A stretch of 64,000 nt of DNA from Ichthyosporea sp. XGB-2017a (GCA_002811675.1 PDIM01010337.1:125989-189988), one strand, 5' to 3'. Shown: positions 19,665-30,402, counted from the first letter of the stretch. Notes: a model not told the origin generated them from the sequence alone. Program-made: numbers and translations.

Positions 19665-20918
19665 ATGCCGCCGATTTTATTACGGTTGAAGAAGTATTCG
19701 ATTGGGAAAACAATTGGAAAGGGGGCTGAAGGGATTGTAAAGCTGTGCACTGATAAGTCAACAGGTGATAGATATGTTATTAAAATATTTAATGCAGATG
19801 ATGATCTCGATGAGCATCCCACAGGTAGACTTTCTTGTCATCACAGCCATACTCACTTAGCTATCCCTCACGAACTTTGCATTATTCGCCTCCTAGTTGA
19901 CGACGTTCATCAACACGACCACATTATCAAGTTGCAAGATATTGTGCATGAAAATGGGAGCTGGTATGAAGTACTGGAATATTGCTCGAAAGGAGATCTT
20001 GTAAGAACATTAGACGCTCATAAAGGAGCAGTTCCTGAGTTTGATTGTCAAAGAATATTTAAGCAAATTGTGAGTGGACTTCGATACATGCATAGCAGAG
20101 GGGTTTCCCACAGGGACATGAAATTAGAAAATTGTCTTTTAGACGCATTTAGCCAAGTCAAAGTCACTGATTTCGGTAAGAGCGTCATTTACTTAGACGA
20201 CAACAGTGACAAGATTAAATTTTGGGAGCCGGTTGGGACTTTGGCATACATGGCCCCCGAAGTATTCTATGGACGTGGGTACTACGGTGATGAAGTTGAT
20301 GTGTGGTCAGCTGGGGTTGTGTTATTAACACTTCTGTGCGGTGATATTATGTGGGAAAAGCCCGACTTAGACGATGAAGACTTTAAATGGTATGCAAATG
20401 GGCACCTTTTTCGGAGTTACACCTTTTCTGAGTCTTTGAAAGATTTGCTTTCAAAAATGTTGGAAATTGATCCCACCAAAAGAATCACGCTAGATGAGGT
20501 AGTGAAACACCCGTGGTTTCAGGTCCGCAGCATAAGAGGGGTGCACACATGCTTCGAATCACGACCAGGGGCTTTAATTCGCACAAATTCGAATAGTAGT
20601 AGTAAGAGCACAGAGAAGAAAAGAAGTAAACACAGTAGCCTTCGAGAATGGTGGGATAAAATTCGGGTGTCTTCCAAGACGAAGAAAAAGCAGCAAGCTG
20701 CCGAACAAAAGGCTGTACGCATGTTAATGCGAAATTGCTCTCAATGCGACAGAATGGAAAAAACCTCTCGAGAAAATATCGCCCTGAACAAGCAGAGCAG
20801 CCTTCCTCCGCGAGAATTGGAGCTTCGGCACGACCTCAAAAGGGCGTCATTGGTACGCCACTCAAGCCTTGACCCACAACATCGCATATCTCAAAGCACT
20901 GTTGCAATGGAACTGTAG
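19665..20918 (+). CDS. Ser/Thr protein kinase, NPR/HAL-like CAMK group
   Basis: 417-residue protein kinase. All catalytic landmarks are present: glycine loop IGKGAEGIVKL, the VAIK-type lysine in YVIKIF, the catalytic loop HRDMKLENCLL, DFG, and MAPEVF. The hinge region WYEVLEYCSKGDL and the overall pattern resemble fungal Npr1/Hal4/Hal5 kinases, which control plasma-membrane transporters; that role is only inferred. The kinase domain fills about residues 8-287. The tail is Ser/Lys-rich, with basic stretches and several RxxS sites (RHSSLDPQ). The upstream in-frame extension MGICC... starts at TTG, so ATG 19665 (gatATGccg) is chosen. No intron. It converges with the neugrin-like gene; an AATAAA lies near 21059. 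Confidence 0.9.
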   Translation: MPPILLRLKKYSIGKTIGKGAEGIVKLCTDKSTGDRYVIKIFNADDDLDEHPTGRLSCHHSHTHLAIPHELCIIRLLVDDVHQHDHIIKLQDIVHENGSWYEVLEYCSKGDLVRTLDAHKGAVPEFDCQRIFKQIVSGLRYMHSRGVSHRDMKLENCLLDAFSQVKVTDFGKSVIYLDDNSDKIKFWEPVGTLAYMAPEVFYGRGYYGDEVDVWSAGVVLLTLLCGDIMWEKPDLDDEDFKWYANGHLFRSYTFSESLKDLLSKMLEIDPTKRITLDEVVKHPWFQVRSIRGVHTCFESRPGALIRTNSNSSSKSTEKKRSKHSSLREWWDKIRVSSKTKKKQQAAEQKAVRMLMRNCSQCDRMEKTSRENIALNKQSSLPPRELELRHDLKRASLVRHSSLDPQHRISQSTVAMEL

Positions 20919-21225
20919 CTCTCAAAATTCGGGCTTTTTGTCTATATTCCTTTCAAGGAAAGTTTGTCACGATCTCTGACTGCTCTCTTATCTCCTTTTG
21001 TATAAACTAACTTAACTTTCCAAGCAGAGCATTGGCAATGCCATTAAAGGAATGAAACAATAAAGCTATTTAAGCAAGCAATAAGAAGTCTTACTGATTT
21101 ATTAATATTAATCATATACAATACGATTTTCGGTGATTAATTTCTATGTACAAGGCTCAAAAGTACAGTGCATCTGGAGATATTTTCTTACTTTGCCCTT
21201 CCCTTTCCCATCTTAAGCTCAAGAT

Positions 21226-22194
21226 TCAAAAGCTGGAATCGTACAGCGGTTCAAGAATTTCAACAACTTTACCATTTTCAGGAGAGTTCGGCATATGTTT
21301 CCCTTCTTCTCTGCCCTTCTGCTTTTGGCCAGGTTCCCCAGCCGATCCCTTTGTCTTTCTTTTCGCTGAATTCAACTTCATTTGCTCTTCTGCCCTTTTC
21401 TTTTGGGCGGCTTCTACTTTTGCAAGTCTTTTCTCATCTGGCTCAAACTTGGAATGTAAAATTCGCGATACTGCCTGATAAGAGATTTTAAACTTTTCAG
21501 CAAGCTGCCTCTTTGTCAAACCAACTTGACGCATGCGCTTTAAATTAGTCATGTCTTCTCGAGAAAGGACCTTCTTCGGTTTCCAAGGCCCAGTGCGCTC
21601 TTTACTCTTGCTATTCTTTTTGCTGCTCATCCAACTTTCTTGCTTTCTTTTCTTTTTTTCTTTTTCTTTGGAATAAAGCCCCGCATGATTCAAAGCACCC
21701 TCCCCTAGTCTACTTTTCACTTCTGAACCAGAGTAATTCTTGTTTCGCTTATCTGACGATGGTAAAATGAATTTCCGGCTAAGCTTTCCTTCACCATGAC
21801 CATTCTTTGGCTCAACATCTTTCTCTTTGTCAACTTCCCCAAACGGCTCACAATCCATGAATGCTTCTTTCATAAACTCCCTTTCTTGAGTTTGCAATAT
21901 TTTTTCTCGAACAGACTCAAGCTCTCTTGATTTATGCACCTGGAGAGTTAGGTTTTCGCTCTTTGACTCGGGCCTTAAATTACAAAGAGATGGCTCTTCA
22001 TTAAGAACCAAGATTCCGTCTCGAACATAATGGGTGCCAGCAAACTCATTCAAATCAGGTCGACTTCCTCTAGCATTGTTTAACAAGTCTCTTACAGTTT
22101 CACCTACACTGCTATACAAGCAAACTTTATGGTTTGCGAATACCCCGCTCCTAGAGCTATGTTTGATCACACCACTGAAACTTCTCAAAAGCAT
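21226..22194 (-). CDS. NGRN: neugrin / RRG9-like mitochondrial protein
   Basis: 322 residues. The recognisable part is a helix-turn-helix-like segment at roughly 215-270 (WKPKKVLSREDMTNLKRMR, then LTKRQLAEKFKISYQAVSRI and LHSKFEP). This matches the neugrin/Rrg9 family, whose members act in mitochondrial rRNA processing or mitochondrial genome maintenance. The N-terminus beginning MLLRSFSGVIKHSSRSG is basic, Ser-rich and lacks acidic residues, as expected of a mitochondrial presequence. The remainder is Lys/Glu-rich and low complexity. The first ATG (22194) is used because the longer frame begins at TTG. It is divergently arranged with the UBX gene. Confidence 0.72.
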   Translation of the reverse strand: MLLRSFSGVIKHSSRSGVFANHKVCLYSSVGETVRDLLNNARGSRPDLNEFAGTHYVRDGILVLNEEPSLCNLRPESKSENLTLQVHKSRELESVREKILQTQEREFMKEAFMDCEPFGEVDKEKDVEPKNGHGEGKLSRKFILPSSDKRNKNYSGSEVKSRLGEGALNHAGLYSKEKEKKKRKQESWMSSKKNSKSKERTGPWKPKKVLSREDMTNLKRMRQVGLTKRQLAEKFKISYQAVSRILHSKFEPDEKRLAKVEAAQKKRAEEQMKLNSAKRKTKGSAGEPGQKQKGREEGKHMPNSPENGKVVEILEPLYDSSF

Positions 22195-22932
22195 CTTATT
22201 TCCCTTTCTTTTTCCCTCTCTCAACTTTTCCGTTACCTAAATTTCACTCCCAGATATCAATCACCACTTTCACTTCTTTCCTCTACTCCCTCCCGTACCC
22301 TTTTCAGAGCTTTCCTTCACGTTGGTTGATTACTATCCCCCTCTTTAATTGCTTTCACAGAAAATCGATTCACAATATAAAAATAACTACACGCGAGCCC
22401 TTTCAATGTAAGAAATATATACCTCTGACTCATGTACATTCTATGGACTTTTCCATACAAAGTCCAATAGTTTTGCTTTTTTGTGCATGTGGCCTGGCCC
22501 GTGGATCACAAAGCCATAGTCCGTAGTAGTTAGTACTTCCAGCCGAAAAAAAAAAATCACTTTTTTTGAAATTTCATTTTGCAAAATTCGGCGTAATTTT
22601 TTCCAATTTGAGACTGTGCGCCTTTTTTTCTTTCCTTGAGTTTTTTTGCTTCGTAGTTCGTTGGTTCTGTGGTTTTTCTTTCTTTTTTTTTGTGTGTGTT
22701 GCTGTTGTTGAATTTCAATTTGAACTTTTGTTTTTTTTTGAGTCAGGGGGATTTGCGACGTATGCTTGGAATTGAATAGGGAGATCTGATTATCGATAAC
22801 TCGTGAGGCTTGAGATATAGTGTATTGGAGTCATTGATTTCGTTGCGGTTGTGTTATAGTGGGGATTTGGATTTTTTTTTGAGTGTGTGTTGTTTGTGGA
22901 AAAGACTTTCCATATATTAACGTAGTAAGAGA
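22195..22932. other. divergent promoter region, neugrin-like gene and UBX gene
   Basis: 738 bp separating two head-to-head genes. It is T-rich towards the UBX gene, with long homopolymers. No coding region is credible and no clear core promoter motif was found. Confidence 0.4.
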
Positions 22933-24711
22933 ATGAATCAAGAAGAGATAATTTCGAAGTTTAAAGAGATTACGGGAATCACAGACGATGGTTTTTGTAG
23001 AAGTATTCTTGAATCGTGCGGCTGGAGCCTTGAAAGTGGAATAGGCATTGTTTCTGATCCCATGGACGGTGCTTCTGTGCCTTTCGAAGCTCCAGTTGCG
23101 AACAACCAAGCTGTGACTGAGAGTGATGATCTTGCTGTCACTGGAATGGGGCTGAGTGAGGCTGTTTCAAACGAATTGAGGACCAGCGCGGGAGATCAAT
23201 ATTCGTTTGCATTGCATTATGTTGACTCTGACCACCGTTTTAGCTTGCGAAAGAATGCAACAGTTGCTGATTTGAAGCAAAAAGTAGTCAGCCTGACTTC
23301 TGTAATGCCGAATGAGCAAACTTTGTTTGGTTGGCCCCGGGACGAACCGCCAAGAGACAATCAAGCACTCTCTAATTTGGGATTTGGGGATAGTAGAGTG
23401 AATGAGCTGATTTTATTTAGAGACGAAACAGCAGAAGTGAATAATTCCTTCAATGCAATATCTTCTGGGCGAAACAGTGATAATAGTGAAGACGAAGAGC
23501 AAGAATACTTTTCTCCAGCTGGCAGTGGCGAAAGTGCAGAGTCTGAAAGTGATTCCGATGACACAGATTTCTTCCACTCTGACGACGATATGGGAAGTGA
23601 CGTGTTTGAAGTCGAATCTGATGCGCAAACTTCTGGAATGGACAAGATACCTATGATCGCTGAAACTATGACAGATGAAACTAGCGGCACAGTTGCATTC
23701 TCATCGTCGTTTGACTATAGATATGGCCCGATTCACATTCCCTTCTTTCAGGGAACTCTTCAAAGTGCGATAAAAGAGGCGCGCTCTGACTGTAAATTTG
23801 TCTTAATATATTTGCATTGTGATGGCGGACTGGAAACTCCCCTTTTTTGTAGTCATGTACTATGCTCTGAAGATTTGTCTGCTATTGTGAATGAAAATTT
23901 TATTGTGTGGGCATGGGACGTAACTTCGCGGACTCAAAGAGCGAGGGCTTTAAATTTCATTAAATCTAGAATTGACCCAATGTTTCAAGATAATTTATCG
24001 GCCGAAACATTTCCCTTCTTGATGATCCTTGCAAACACTGAAGGGCGACCTACAATGGTAAAGAAACAAGAAGGCTTTCTAAGCATTGAAGAGTTGGTTG
24101 TTCTTTTGACAGAAGTGACGCAAAGTCACAAAGATGAGCTATATAGAATTCGCGAACAAGATATTGCTATGGAAAGAGAAAGAAGGGCGAGGGAAGATAT
24201 AAAAACTGAGCAAGACAGAGCATACAAAGAGTCTCTGGAAGCTGATAAAAGAAAGGCTTTAGAAAAGGAAAGGGAGCAAAGGGAGGAGGAGGAAAGGTTG
24301 CTAGAAGAAGCAAAGTTAAAAGAAGAAGCAGAGGTGAGTATATGGTTTTTTCAAAAAGCACTAGTATTTTTTGCGAATACTAATTTTTATTTTAATGCTT
24401 GGTTTATTAAATAGGAGAAACTCCGTCAGCTTGCAGTATCTATCCCAGATGAACCCGATTCTTCATGCACTGAAAAAGTTTCAAAGCTCCTTTTCAGATT
24501 TCCCAATGGGGAAAAAAAGGAGAGAAAATTCCTTGCATCATGTCAACTGGAAACTATTTTTGCCTATGTTGCTTCTCAAGGATTTGATATTGAGGAGCAT
24601 GATCTCATTCTTAATTTTCCGAAAAGATTTTTAAAGAAAATGCCGCCAGGTGAATCCTTAGAGAAAAACGGATTGTTTCCCGCTGAAACAATATTTGTTC
24701 AAGAAGAATAA
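22933..24711 (+). CDS. FAF1: FAF1-like UBA-UAS-UBX protein (p97/Cdc48 adaptor)
   Basis: Ubiquitin-pathway adaptor expected to bring ubiquitylated clients to the p97/Cdc48 ATPase. Exons 22933-24333 and 24415-24711 flank an 81 bp intron (GTGAGT...ATAG, with a TACTAAT branch-like site), giving 565 residues. Order: UBA-like helices (1-45), a ubiquitin-like fold (about 95-155), an acidic Ser/Glu/Asp linker, a UAS thioredoxin-like domain (about 260-400), a charged coiled coil (about 410-470), and a C-terminal UBX domain encoded by exon 2 with the FPKRFLKKMPP loop in place of the classical FPR loop. Without the intron the protein would end in unrelated residues at 24414. FAF2/UBXD8 is the alternative; the absence of a hydrophobic hairpin favours FAF1. 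Confidence 0.88.
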
Positions 24712-25517
24712 TCAACTCAATGAAGCTGCAATTTACCTTGCGTTAAATATTTAACGAGTCGACCCCTTTAGTACTGGCTTTGGTTTGACACCCCAGCTGG
24801 GTACGACGCCTTTTCACCGTAATGTAAAAATACATGTTATTATAAGGCGCATATTTCACGAGCGTGCAGCGCGTTTAATTCGCATAATTGTAGGACAGTG
24901 TAAAATTGTGTGTACATGTACTGCACACATAATTATCTGTACAAAAATAGAACAGAAAAGCCGTCAGAAGACAAAGAGCATCATGAGGGCGCAGCCGTGA
25001 GTCAATGCAGGACAGCTTCAGTTCTGTTCTAAATATAACCATGACAACATGTACAAATTAAGGGAAAGTACTATGTTGTGTATGAAAGCATAAAATAAAC
25101 GAACAAGCTCGACTCAATTCTTTCTATGGCATTGTCCATAGGGAAAATGTAAATTCTGGCACAAACTTTTCATTGTTTCTACAAGGGCTGGCACAAATAA
25201 GGGAAAAATGAAATAGTCTGCCTTGAAAAGTTTTTTATTTTTCTTTTATATTTTTCCTTCTGTACCATTTATTTGTTTTTCTATTAAATATATAATTTCT
25301 TTCTTTATTATAGCTGTACAGTTTTTTTTGTTTTTTTTTCTCGTCGCTTTGAGCTCTTTGCAGTTGGTTTTGTTTTTATATTTCTTTGAGAAGGGGTAAA
25401 ATCTCTCAAAAAGTACTTTTTGGACGGAATAATAGGAAGAAGAGGGGTAGTTAATAACAAGAAATCATAATCGAATAGCTTTCCTGCTTTCAGTGCACGT
25501 ATCTTTCAAAAAAGAAG
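24712..25517. other. spacer before ODAD2/ARMC4
   Basis: 806 bp between two + strand genes. It contains the X-box-like site at 25035-25048 and a T-rich leader. No gene was seen. Confidence 0.4.
25035..25048 (+). promoter_or_regulatory. degenerate X-box upstream of ODAD2
   Basis: ATAACCATGACAAC has the 6-2-6 layout of an RFX site. It fits the relaxed pattern RYYNYY-AT-RRNRAC with one mismatch in the left arm. It lies 469 bp before the ODAD2 ATG. On its own it is weak; the similar sites at two other ciliary genes in the window support it. Confidence 0.4.
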
Positions 25518-28500
25518 ATGGGTAACACTTTCACTTCATCGTTGAATTGGACCAGTAATCGGTTTGGCTCCACAGCTGGAGGCGACTCCGGTATTGGATC
25601 CAGCGCGTCGGAAAAGCTGGAGCTCTCGGTGCGCAATAAGAAAATGATGGATGAAATCCTTGCTTTTGTTCAGAAATTAGAAAAGGATCACCCTAAAGAA
25701 GCGCTTGCTGAATTTACGAAGCCTATGGAGTGGAAAACTGTTCTTCGCCCAAGCGATTTAACAAGCTCAAGGCACTCTTCAGAGTATGATACCTCTTCTG
25801 AGAATGGAAAGACGGTCGTATCTACTGTTGAGTTGAGGGTGGCCGACCAAAAACCAATGATGCAACTTGAAGAGCACGGCGAAAACATTTATGTAGTTAA
25901 AGTCAGTTCATTTAAATATTTGCTTCGATGCATATCTTACGCCGGGGAACGAAAAACGAGGGAATTGCAAAACTGCCTAGAGCAGAACAAAGATCCGATG
26001 ATCAATATTATTGGTTTTCCTCAAAGTACACCGGGCTCGGCTATGTTAGAATGTTACGAGAGATTGCAATTGCAAAGAGAGAAAGGCATAGAAAATGACG
26101 AAGAATTAGAAAGGCAAGAGAACACTTATAGACTTCTCTTAGTTCTGAACAAAGAAGATGTTCACCTTATGCAATCTGCTGTAGAGCAGTTAGCAACAGC
26201 AGCAAGATTGAGCATGGCTTCAGTCACTGAAGAACTAGAGCTATTCCAACAGTTCCAAGGTGATCAAAGTGACAATCCTTTGAAAAATATTGAGTGGGAG
26301 AGTGATTACGTATTTGCCAACGGCTGCCGTGCTCCACCTTGGAGACAGGTATTTGGGGAGCTCTGCTACATTCGTATAACCCCCAGCGATGGCGAAAAGT
26401 TCATTGTTTCTGTTACTGCAAAAGGGTATTTTGTAAACAAGGGGTATGATACAGACGTAAAAGGAAATAAGAAGCTCAATTACGAACAAGATTCCGAAAT
26501 ATACAAAACATTAATGGAGCTTATGAAAGCAAAGTCGAAACATTTTGCATCCAAAATTGGAAACCAAGACTTTTTGCTGAAGGCGGGAGATTTCAACATG
26601 GACCAGGATAAGGGAATGTCTTCTGGAGACGACGAAGAAGAAGACAAAGACGGAGTGGATGTTCGAAATCAGAAAAAAGCCAATGGAGTAAAAACTACAG
26701 TAAAAAAGAAGCGTGCTGGAGCTCCTGCGGCCAAGAAAGCTGCTAATCCCTCTACGAAATGGAAGAATCTCAGTGCCATTGAAGAGCCACAAAAGACAAG
26801 AACTGTGGGTAACGCAGGAACGTCTGGTGGCCACGGAAAGGCCAAGTCAACTGCCCATCCACGTCATCGTCGCCATCAAAGTGTTGATGACAGCGAAAGT
26901 GACAGCGAAGAAGATGAAATGGAAGAAACACACGACAAAAAGAGACAGGAGCAGAGCACCGAGTTACCAGCGGAATATTGGCAAATTCAAAAACTTGTCA
27001 AGTATCTAAAAGGTGGTAATCAGACTGCTACAATCATTGCCATGTGCTCTTTGAGAGACTTTGACTTGGAAAATGAAATGAACCAAATTGCGATTAGAGA
27101 TGTAGGTGGTTTGGATGTATTGGTTAATCTCCTTGATACTGAAGTGGTGAAATGTAAAACTGGTGCCCTTCAAATCCTTAAGCAAATTACCAAAAATAAC
27201 CAAATTAAAAGAGCGATCGCGGATATCGATGGTATGCAACCTCTTGTTCATTTAGTAAGTGATAAAAATGAGAACCTGCAATGCCTAGCAGCGGAAACAA
27301 TAGCAAATTGTACTAAATACATTAGGAACCGACGAGCTCTTCGCAAATATGGTGGTGTCAAGAAGTTAGTGGCGCTTTTGAAGCAAACCCCTGGACAGCA
27401 AAATGATGATCTCGCAAGAAGTGGGGCGCTTGCCTTGTGGAGTTGTAGTAAAAGTCAAAAAAACAAAGACTCCCTTCGGCAATGTGGGGCTATTCCTCTC
27501 TTGGCTAACCTACTTCAATCTGATAATGAGGAACTTCTCATTCCCGTTGTTGGTATCCTTCAGGAGTGCGCCTATGATCCCAAATACAGGGTTCTCATTA
27601 GATCTTCTGGAATGATTCATTTTCTTGTGAAGAACGTGAGCAGCGAAAATAGAGAATTACAAACGCACTGTGCAAGTGCAATTTTCAAATGCGCTGAAGA
27701 TGAAGAAACTCAAAATTTAGTTCGCGAGTACAACGGATTGGAGCCACTGGTAAAGCTTTTGTACGTTACTGATAACAAAGAACTACTGTCTGCCGCAACA
27801 GGGGCAGTTTGGAAATGTGCCGTGAACAAAGAAAATGTTTCGAAACTTCAAGAGCTGCACGCGATTGATCAGCTTGTCAATCTTTTAAGCGATCAGCCTG
27901 AGGACGTACTTATAAATGTAGTTGGAGCAATAGGCGAGTGTGCTCAAAATCCTGAAAATAGGAGAAGCATTAGGGGCGCCGGAGGGATTCCCGCCATTGT
28001 AAACCTTCTTACAGGAACAAATCAAGCTCTTTTGGTTAATGTAACTAAAGCCGTGGGTCAATGTGCTTTGGGTTCACCAGAAAATATGGCCATTATCGAT
28101 AAGCTCGATGGTGTGCGTCTTCTGTGGTCACTGCTTAAGTCACCAAACCCTGAAGTTCAAGCAAGTGCTGCGTGGGCCATTTGCCCTTGCATTGAAAATG
28201 CGAAAGATGCCGGAGAAATGGTGAGATCTTTTGTTGGTGGTTTAGAGCTCATCGTTAGTTTATTAAAATCAGACAACATCGAGGTTCTTGCATCAGTGTG
28301 TGCTGCAATTGCAAACATCGCAAAGGACGAAGAGAATTTGGCTGTTATCACTGATCATGGTGTAGTTCATATGCTTGCTAAATTAGTCAAAACGAACCAT
28401 GATAGACTCCGAAAGCCATTAGCCGAAGCTATTGCCCGATGCTGTCTTTGGGGAAACAATCGAGTGGCCTTCGGAGCTGCTGGGGCAGTTGCTCCATTAG

Positions 28501-28727
28501 TTAAATATTTAAAATCTCCCGATGAAGAAGTTCACAGGTCGACAGCAAGGGCCCTTTTCCAATTATCTCTTGATGGTGATAACTGCATGACAATGCACGA
28601 AAGCAGTGTTGTCCCATATCTCCTAACTTTGGTTGGTTCACCAGACGAATCCCTTCAAGAAGCCGCCGCTGGCTGCTTGGGCAATATTAGGCGCCTCGCC
28701 TTGAGTTTCGAGAAAGCGTCAATTTAA
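25518..28727 (+). CDS. ODAD2: outer dynein arm docking complex protein ODAD2 (ARMC4)
   Basis: 1069 residues in one exon, close to human ARMC4 (1044). The C-terminal half (from about 490) is a continuous run of armadillo repeats (VVKCKTGALQILKQITKNN, VLINVVGAIGECAQNPENR, LLVNVTKAVGQCALGSPENM and so on). The N-terminal half holds a charged conserved region and a Lys/Glu-rich linker (about 360-480). The protein docks outer dynein arms on doublet microtubules. It starts MGNTFTSS, a possible N-myristoylation signal (G2, S/T at position 6). ATG 25518 follows AAG. It is convergent with CFAP20 223 bp away, so two ciliary genes are adjacent. ARM-repeat proteins are diverse, but length, N-terminal half and genomic setting favour ODAD2. 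Confidence 0.88.
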   Translation: MGNTFTSSLNWTSNRFGSTAGGDSGIGSSASEKLELSVRNKKMMDEILAFVQKLEKDHPKEALAEFTKPMEWKTVLRPSDLTSSRHSSEYDTSSENGKTVVSTVELRVADQKPMMQLEEHGENIYVVKVSSFKYLLRCISYAGERKTRELQNCLEQNKDPMINIIGFPQSTPGSAMLECYERLQLQREKGIENDEELERQENTYRLLLVLNKEDVHLMQSAVEQLATAARLSMASVTEELELFQQFQGDQSDNPLKNIEWESDYVFANGCRAPPWRQVFGELCYIRITPSDGEKFIVSVTAKGYFVNKGYDTDVKGNKKLNYEQDSEIYKTLMELMKAKSKHFASKIGNQDFLLKAGDFNMDQDKGMSSGDDEEEDKDGVDVRNQKKANGVKTTVKKKRAGAPAAKKAANPSTKWKNLSAIEEPQKTRTVGNAGTSGGHGKAKSTAHPRHRRHQSVDDSESDSEEDEMEETHDKKRQEQSTELPAEYWQIQKLVKYLKGGNQTATIIAMCSLRDFDLENEMNQIAIRDVGGLDVLVNLLDTEVVKCKTGALQILKQITKNNQIKRAIADIDGMQPLVHLVSDKNENLQCLAAETIANCTKYIRNRRALRKYGGVKKLVALLKQTPGQQNDDLARSGALALWSCSKSQKNKDSLRQCGAIPLLANLLQSDNEELLIPVVGILQECAYDPKYRVLIRSSGMIHFLVKNVSSENRELQTHCASAIFKCAEDEETQNLVREYNGLEPLVKLLYVTDNKELLSAATGAVWKCAVNKENVSKLQELHAIDQLVNLLSDQPEDVLINVVGAIGECAQNPENRRSIRGAGGIPAIVNLLTGTNQALLVNVTKAVGQCALGSPENMAIIDKLDGVRLLWSLLKSPNPEVQASAAWAICPCIENAKDAGEMVRSFVGGLELIVSLLKSDNIEVLASVCAAIANIAKDEENLAVITDHGVVHMLAKLVKTNHDRLRKPLAEAIARCCLWGNNRVAFGAAGAVAPLVKYLKSPDEEVHRSTARALFQLSLDGDNCMTMHESSVVPYLLTLVGSPDESLQEAAAGCLGNIRRLALSFEKASI

Positions 28728-28950
28728 ATGACTTAATAAAAACAAAATACTTCAAAAGAAGCTTGCAAGCGAACAATCTTCACAGCAATCACAGATGTCA
28801 AAATCACTATTCAAAAGCATTTAAATTGTGTTATATGGTTTGGAAATTTATTTTAGTCTGCATTTTGTTCTTTTGTAGGATTTTAATTTCTTTCGATGCG
28901 TGTTTGTCTATGATATGAAGTTAAGAACATCGTACAGCACAGTTTCCTTT

Positions 28951-30008
28951 TTACTTCTTCAAAGGCAAGAAAAGTTTAAACTCGGGTGGAAGTTCGTCCT
29001 CAGAGTAAAGTCTGTCCGAAAAGTAAACGCGTCGAATGCGGCAGTTGGCATGGATTTGGACCCTGAGGGTCTCAATGTAATTCGTACCATAAGCACGTCG
29101 AGTAAAATCAGAAAGATTAAATTGAATTTGATTCCATCCGTCATCCAGACGCATAGGCATTGTGCAAATAAACGGCTTGACACGTGTGGTTGATTGGTAA
29201 TTCGAGGCTCGAAATCTACGACGTACGTTTTTATCGTCAAGCACCTGAACTTCGAAAGTGAAATATTTCTTTAAGTTTTTGATGATCATCACAAGAAACG
29301 GAAGCTTGACGCCTAAAGTCTGCAGTACCCAACATCGAAAACAAATACGGTAACATAGACACTATGGTTAGTAAACAAACACAAATCAAATAAAAACACT
29401 TTTTAAGACAACAATATACCTTTTTAGGTTCTGCAGGGCACGTGATGTAGTTGGTGCTAACATTTGTTCCCATGATTTCAATCACCAAAGACTGAATATC
29501 GTTATCAGTGATTCTTTTTATATGCCCATTGCGTACTTCAAACATCCAATGAAAAACAAACACAACACAAATACATTTCTTGAGTTAGAACACACTCTTT
29601 TAACTCTCTTTTCATGCATCATTCACTTTCCAGTTGACGAACACATTGTTCAAGCAGAGTGTTTGTAAACTCACAGTCTAACTCCCTCACCTTTTTTGTC
29701 CCAGATTTGTAACGGTTTGCTACCTATGCTGTATAGGATAGACAGGAATCCTGACTGTTAAAAACAACCGCATCCATTTTGAAGGAAAAAGAAAACACAA
29801 AATAAAACAATGAAGATTTAGCTTTTTTTCTCTTTTCTCTTCGCACATCACATTTTGTACTCATTCTAATAGGCTCTTCCCAGTTCAAGGAAAAGTCCAT
29901 AGGCATCTCGATTCGCCTCTTTGAACAACAATTCTGTCTCTCTCTGCTATCCCCCCGTCCCCTTTTCTTTCCTCAGTTTGCTCTTACCTGAAACGTATTT
30001 TTAAACAT
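28951..30008 (-). CDS. CFAP20: CFAP20 (Bug22) cilia and flagella protein, four exons
   Basis: Highly conserved inner-junction protein of the axonemal doublet microtubule. The gene is broken into four exons on the - strand: 29988-30008 (MFKNTFQ), 29691-29754, 29420-29535 and 28951-29319. Introns are 233, 155 and 100 bp, all GT..AG. Joined, they encode 189 residues (human 193) that align end to end with the family: [53 protein letters not shown], then the near-invariant [20 protein letters not shown] block and [12 protein letters not shown] terminus. The tiny first exon was recognised from its family start and GTAAG donor. With three introns it is the most interrupted gene in the window. Confidence 0.96.
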
Positions 30009-30339
30009 GATTGACCAAAACTCCCTCCTCACTTCTTTTCTTCTTCTTTTCTTCTTTTTCTTCCTTTCCAAATCCTCGTTTTCCTTTAATACACAAAAAC
30101 AAGAATGAATCAATCCCCCCTACTATTTAAATTTCTAAATGTTATTCTTTTATTGATCAATGCCAATGATCAATTTTCATCCAACAACAAAAATAAAATA
30201 AAAGAAAATAAAAAACAAGAAAAAGAAAAGATACAGATAAAAAGGAAGGAAAAAGAAAAGAAGCGCACTGAAGAAAAAAAGAAAAGCCTATAAAAAACTT
30301 TTTTCAAACAGAAAATGAAAGAAAATATGTAAAGATATG

Positions 30340-30353
30340 GTCTCCATGGCAAC
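30340..30353 (-). promoter_or_regulatory. X-box-like RFX site upstream of CFAP20
   Basis: On the CFAP20 strand the site reads GTTGCCATGGAGAC. The left arm is a perfect GTNRCC, the spacer is the favoured AT, and the right arm fits the relaxed RRNRAC. It is 332 bp upstream of the CFAP20 ATG. Confidence 0.5.
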
Positions 30354-30402
30354 GGGCAAGGTAAAAGAGACTCTCTGGTGGATTTTCCGATGATTTTAAC
30401 CT

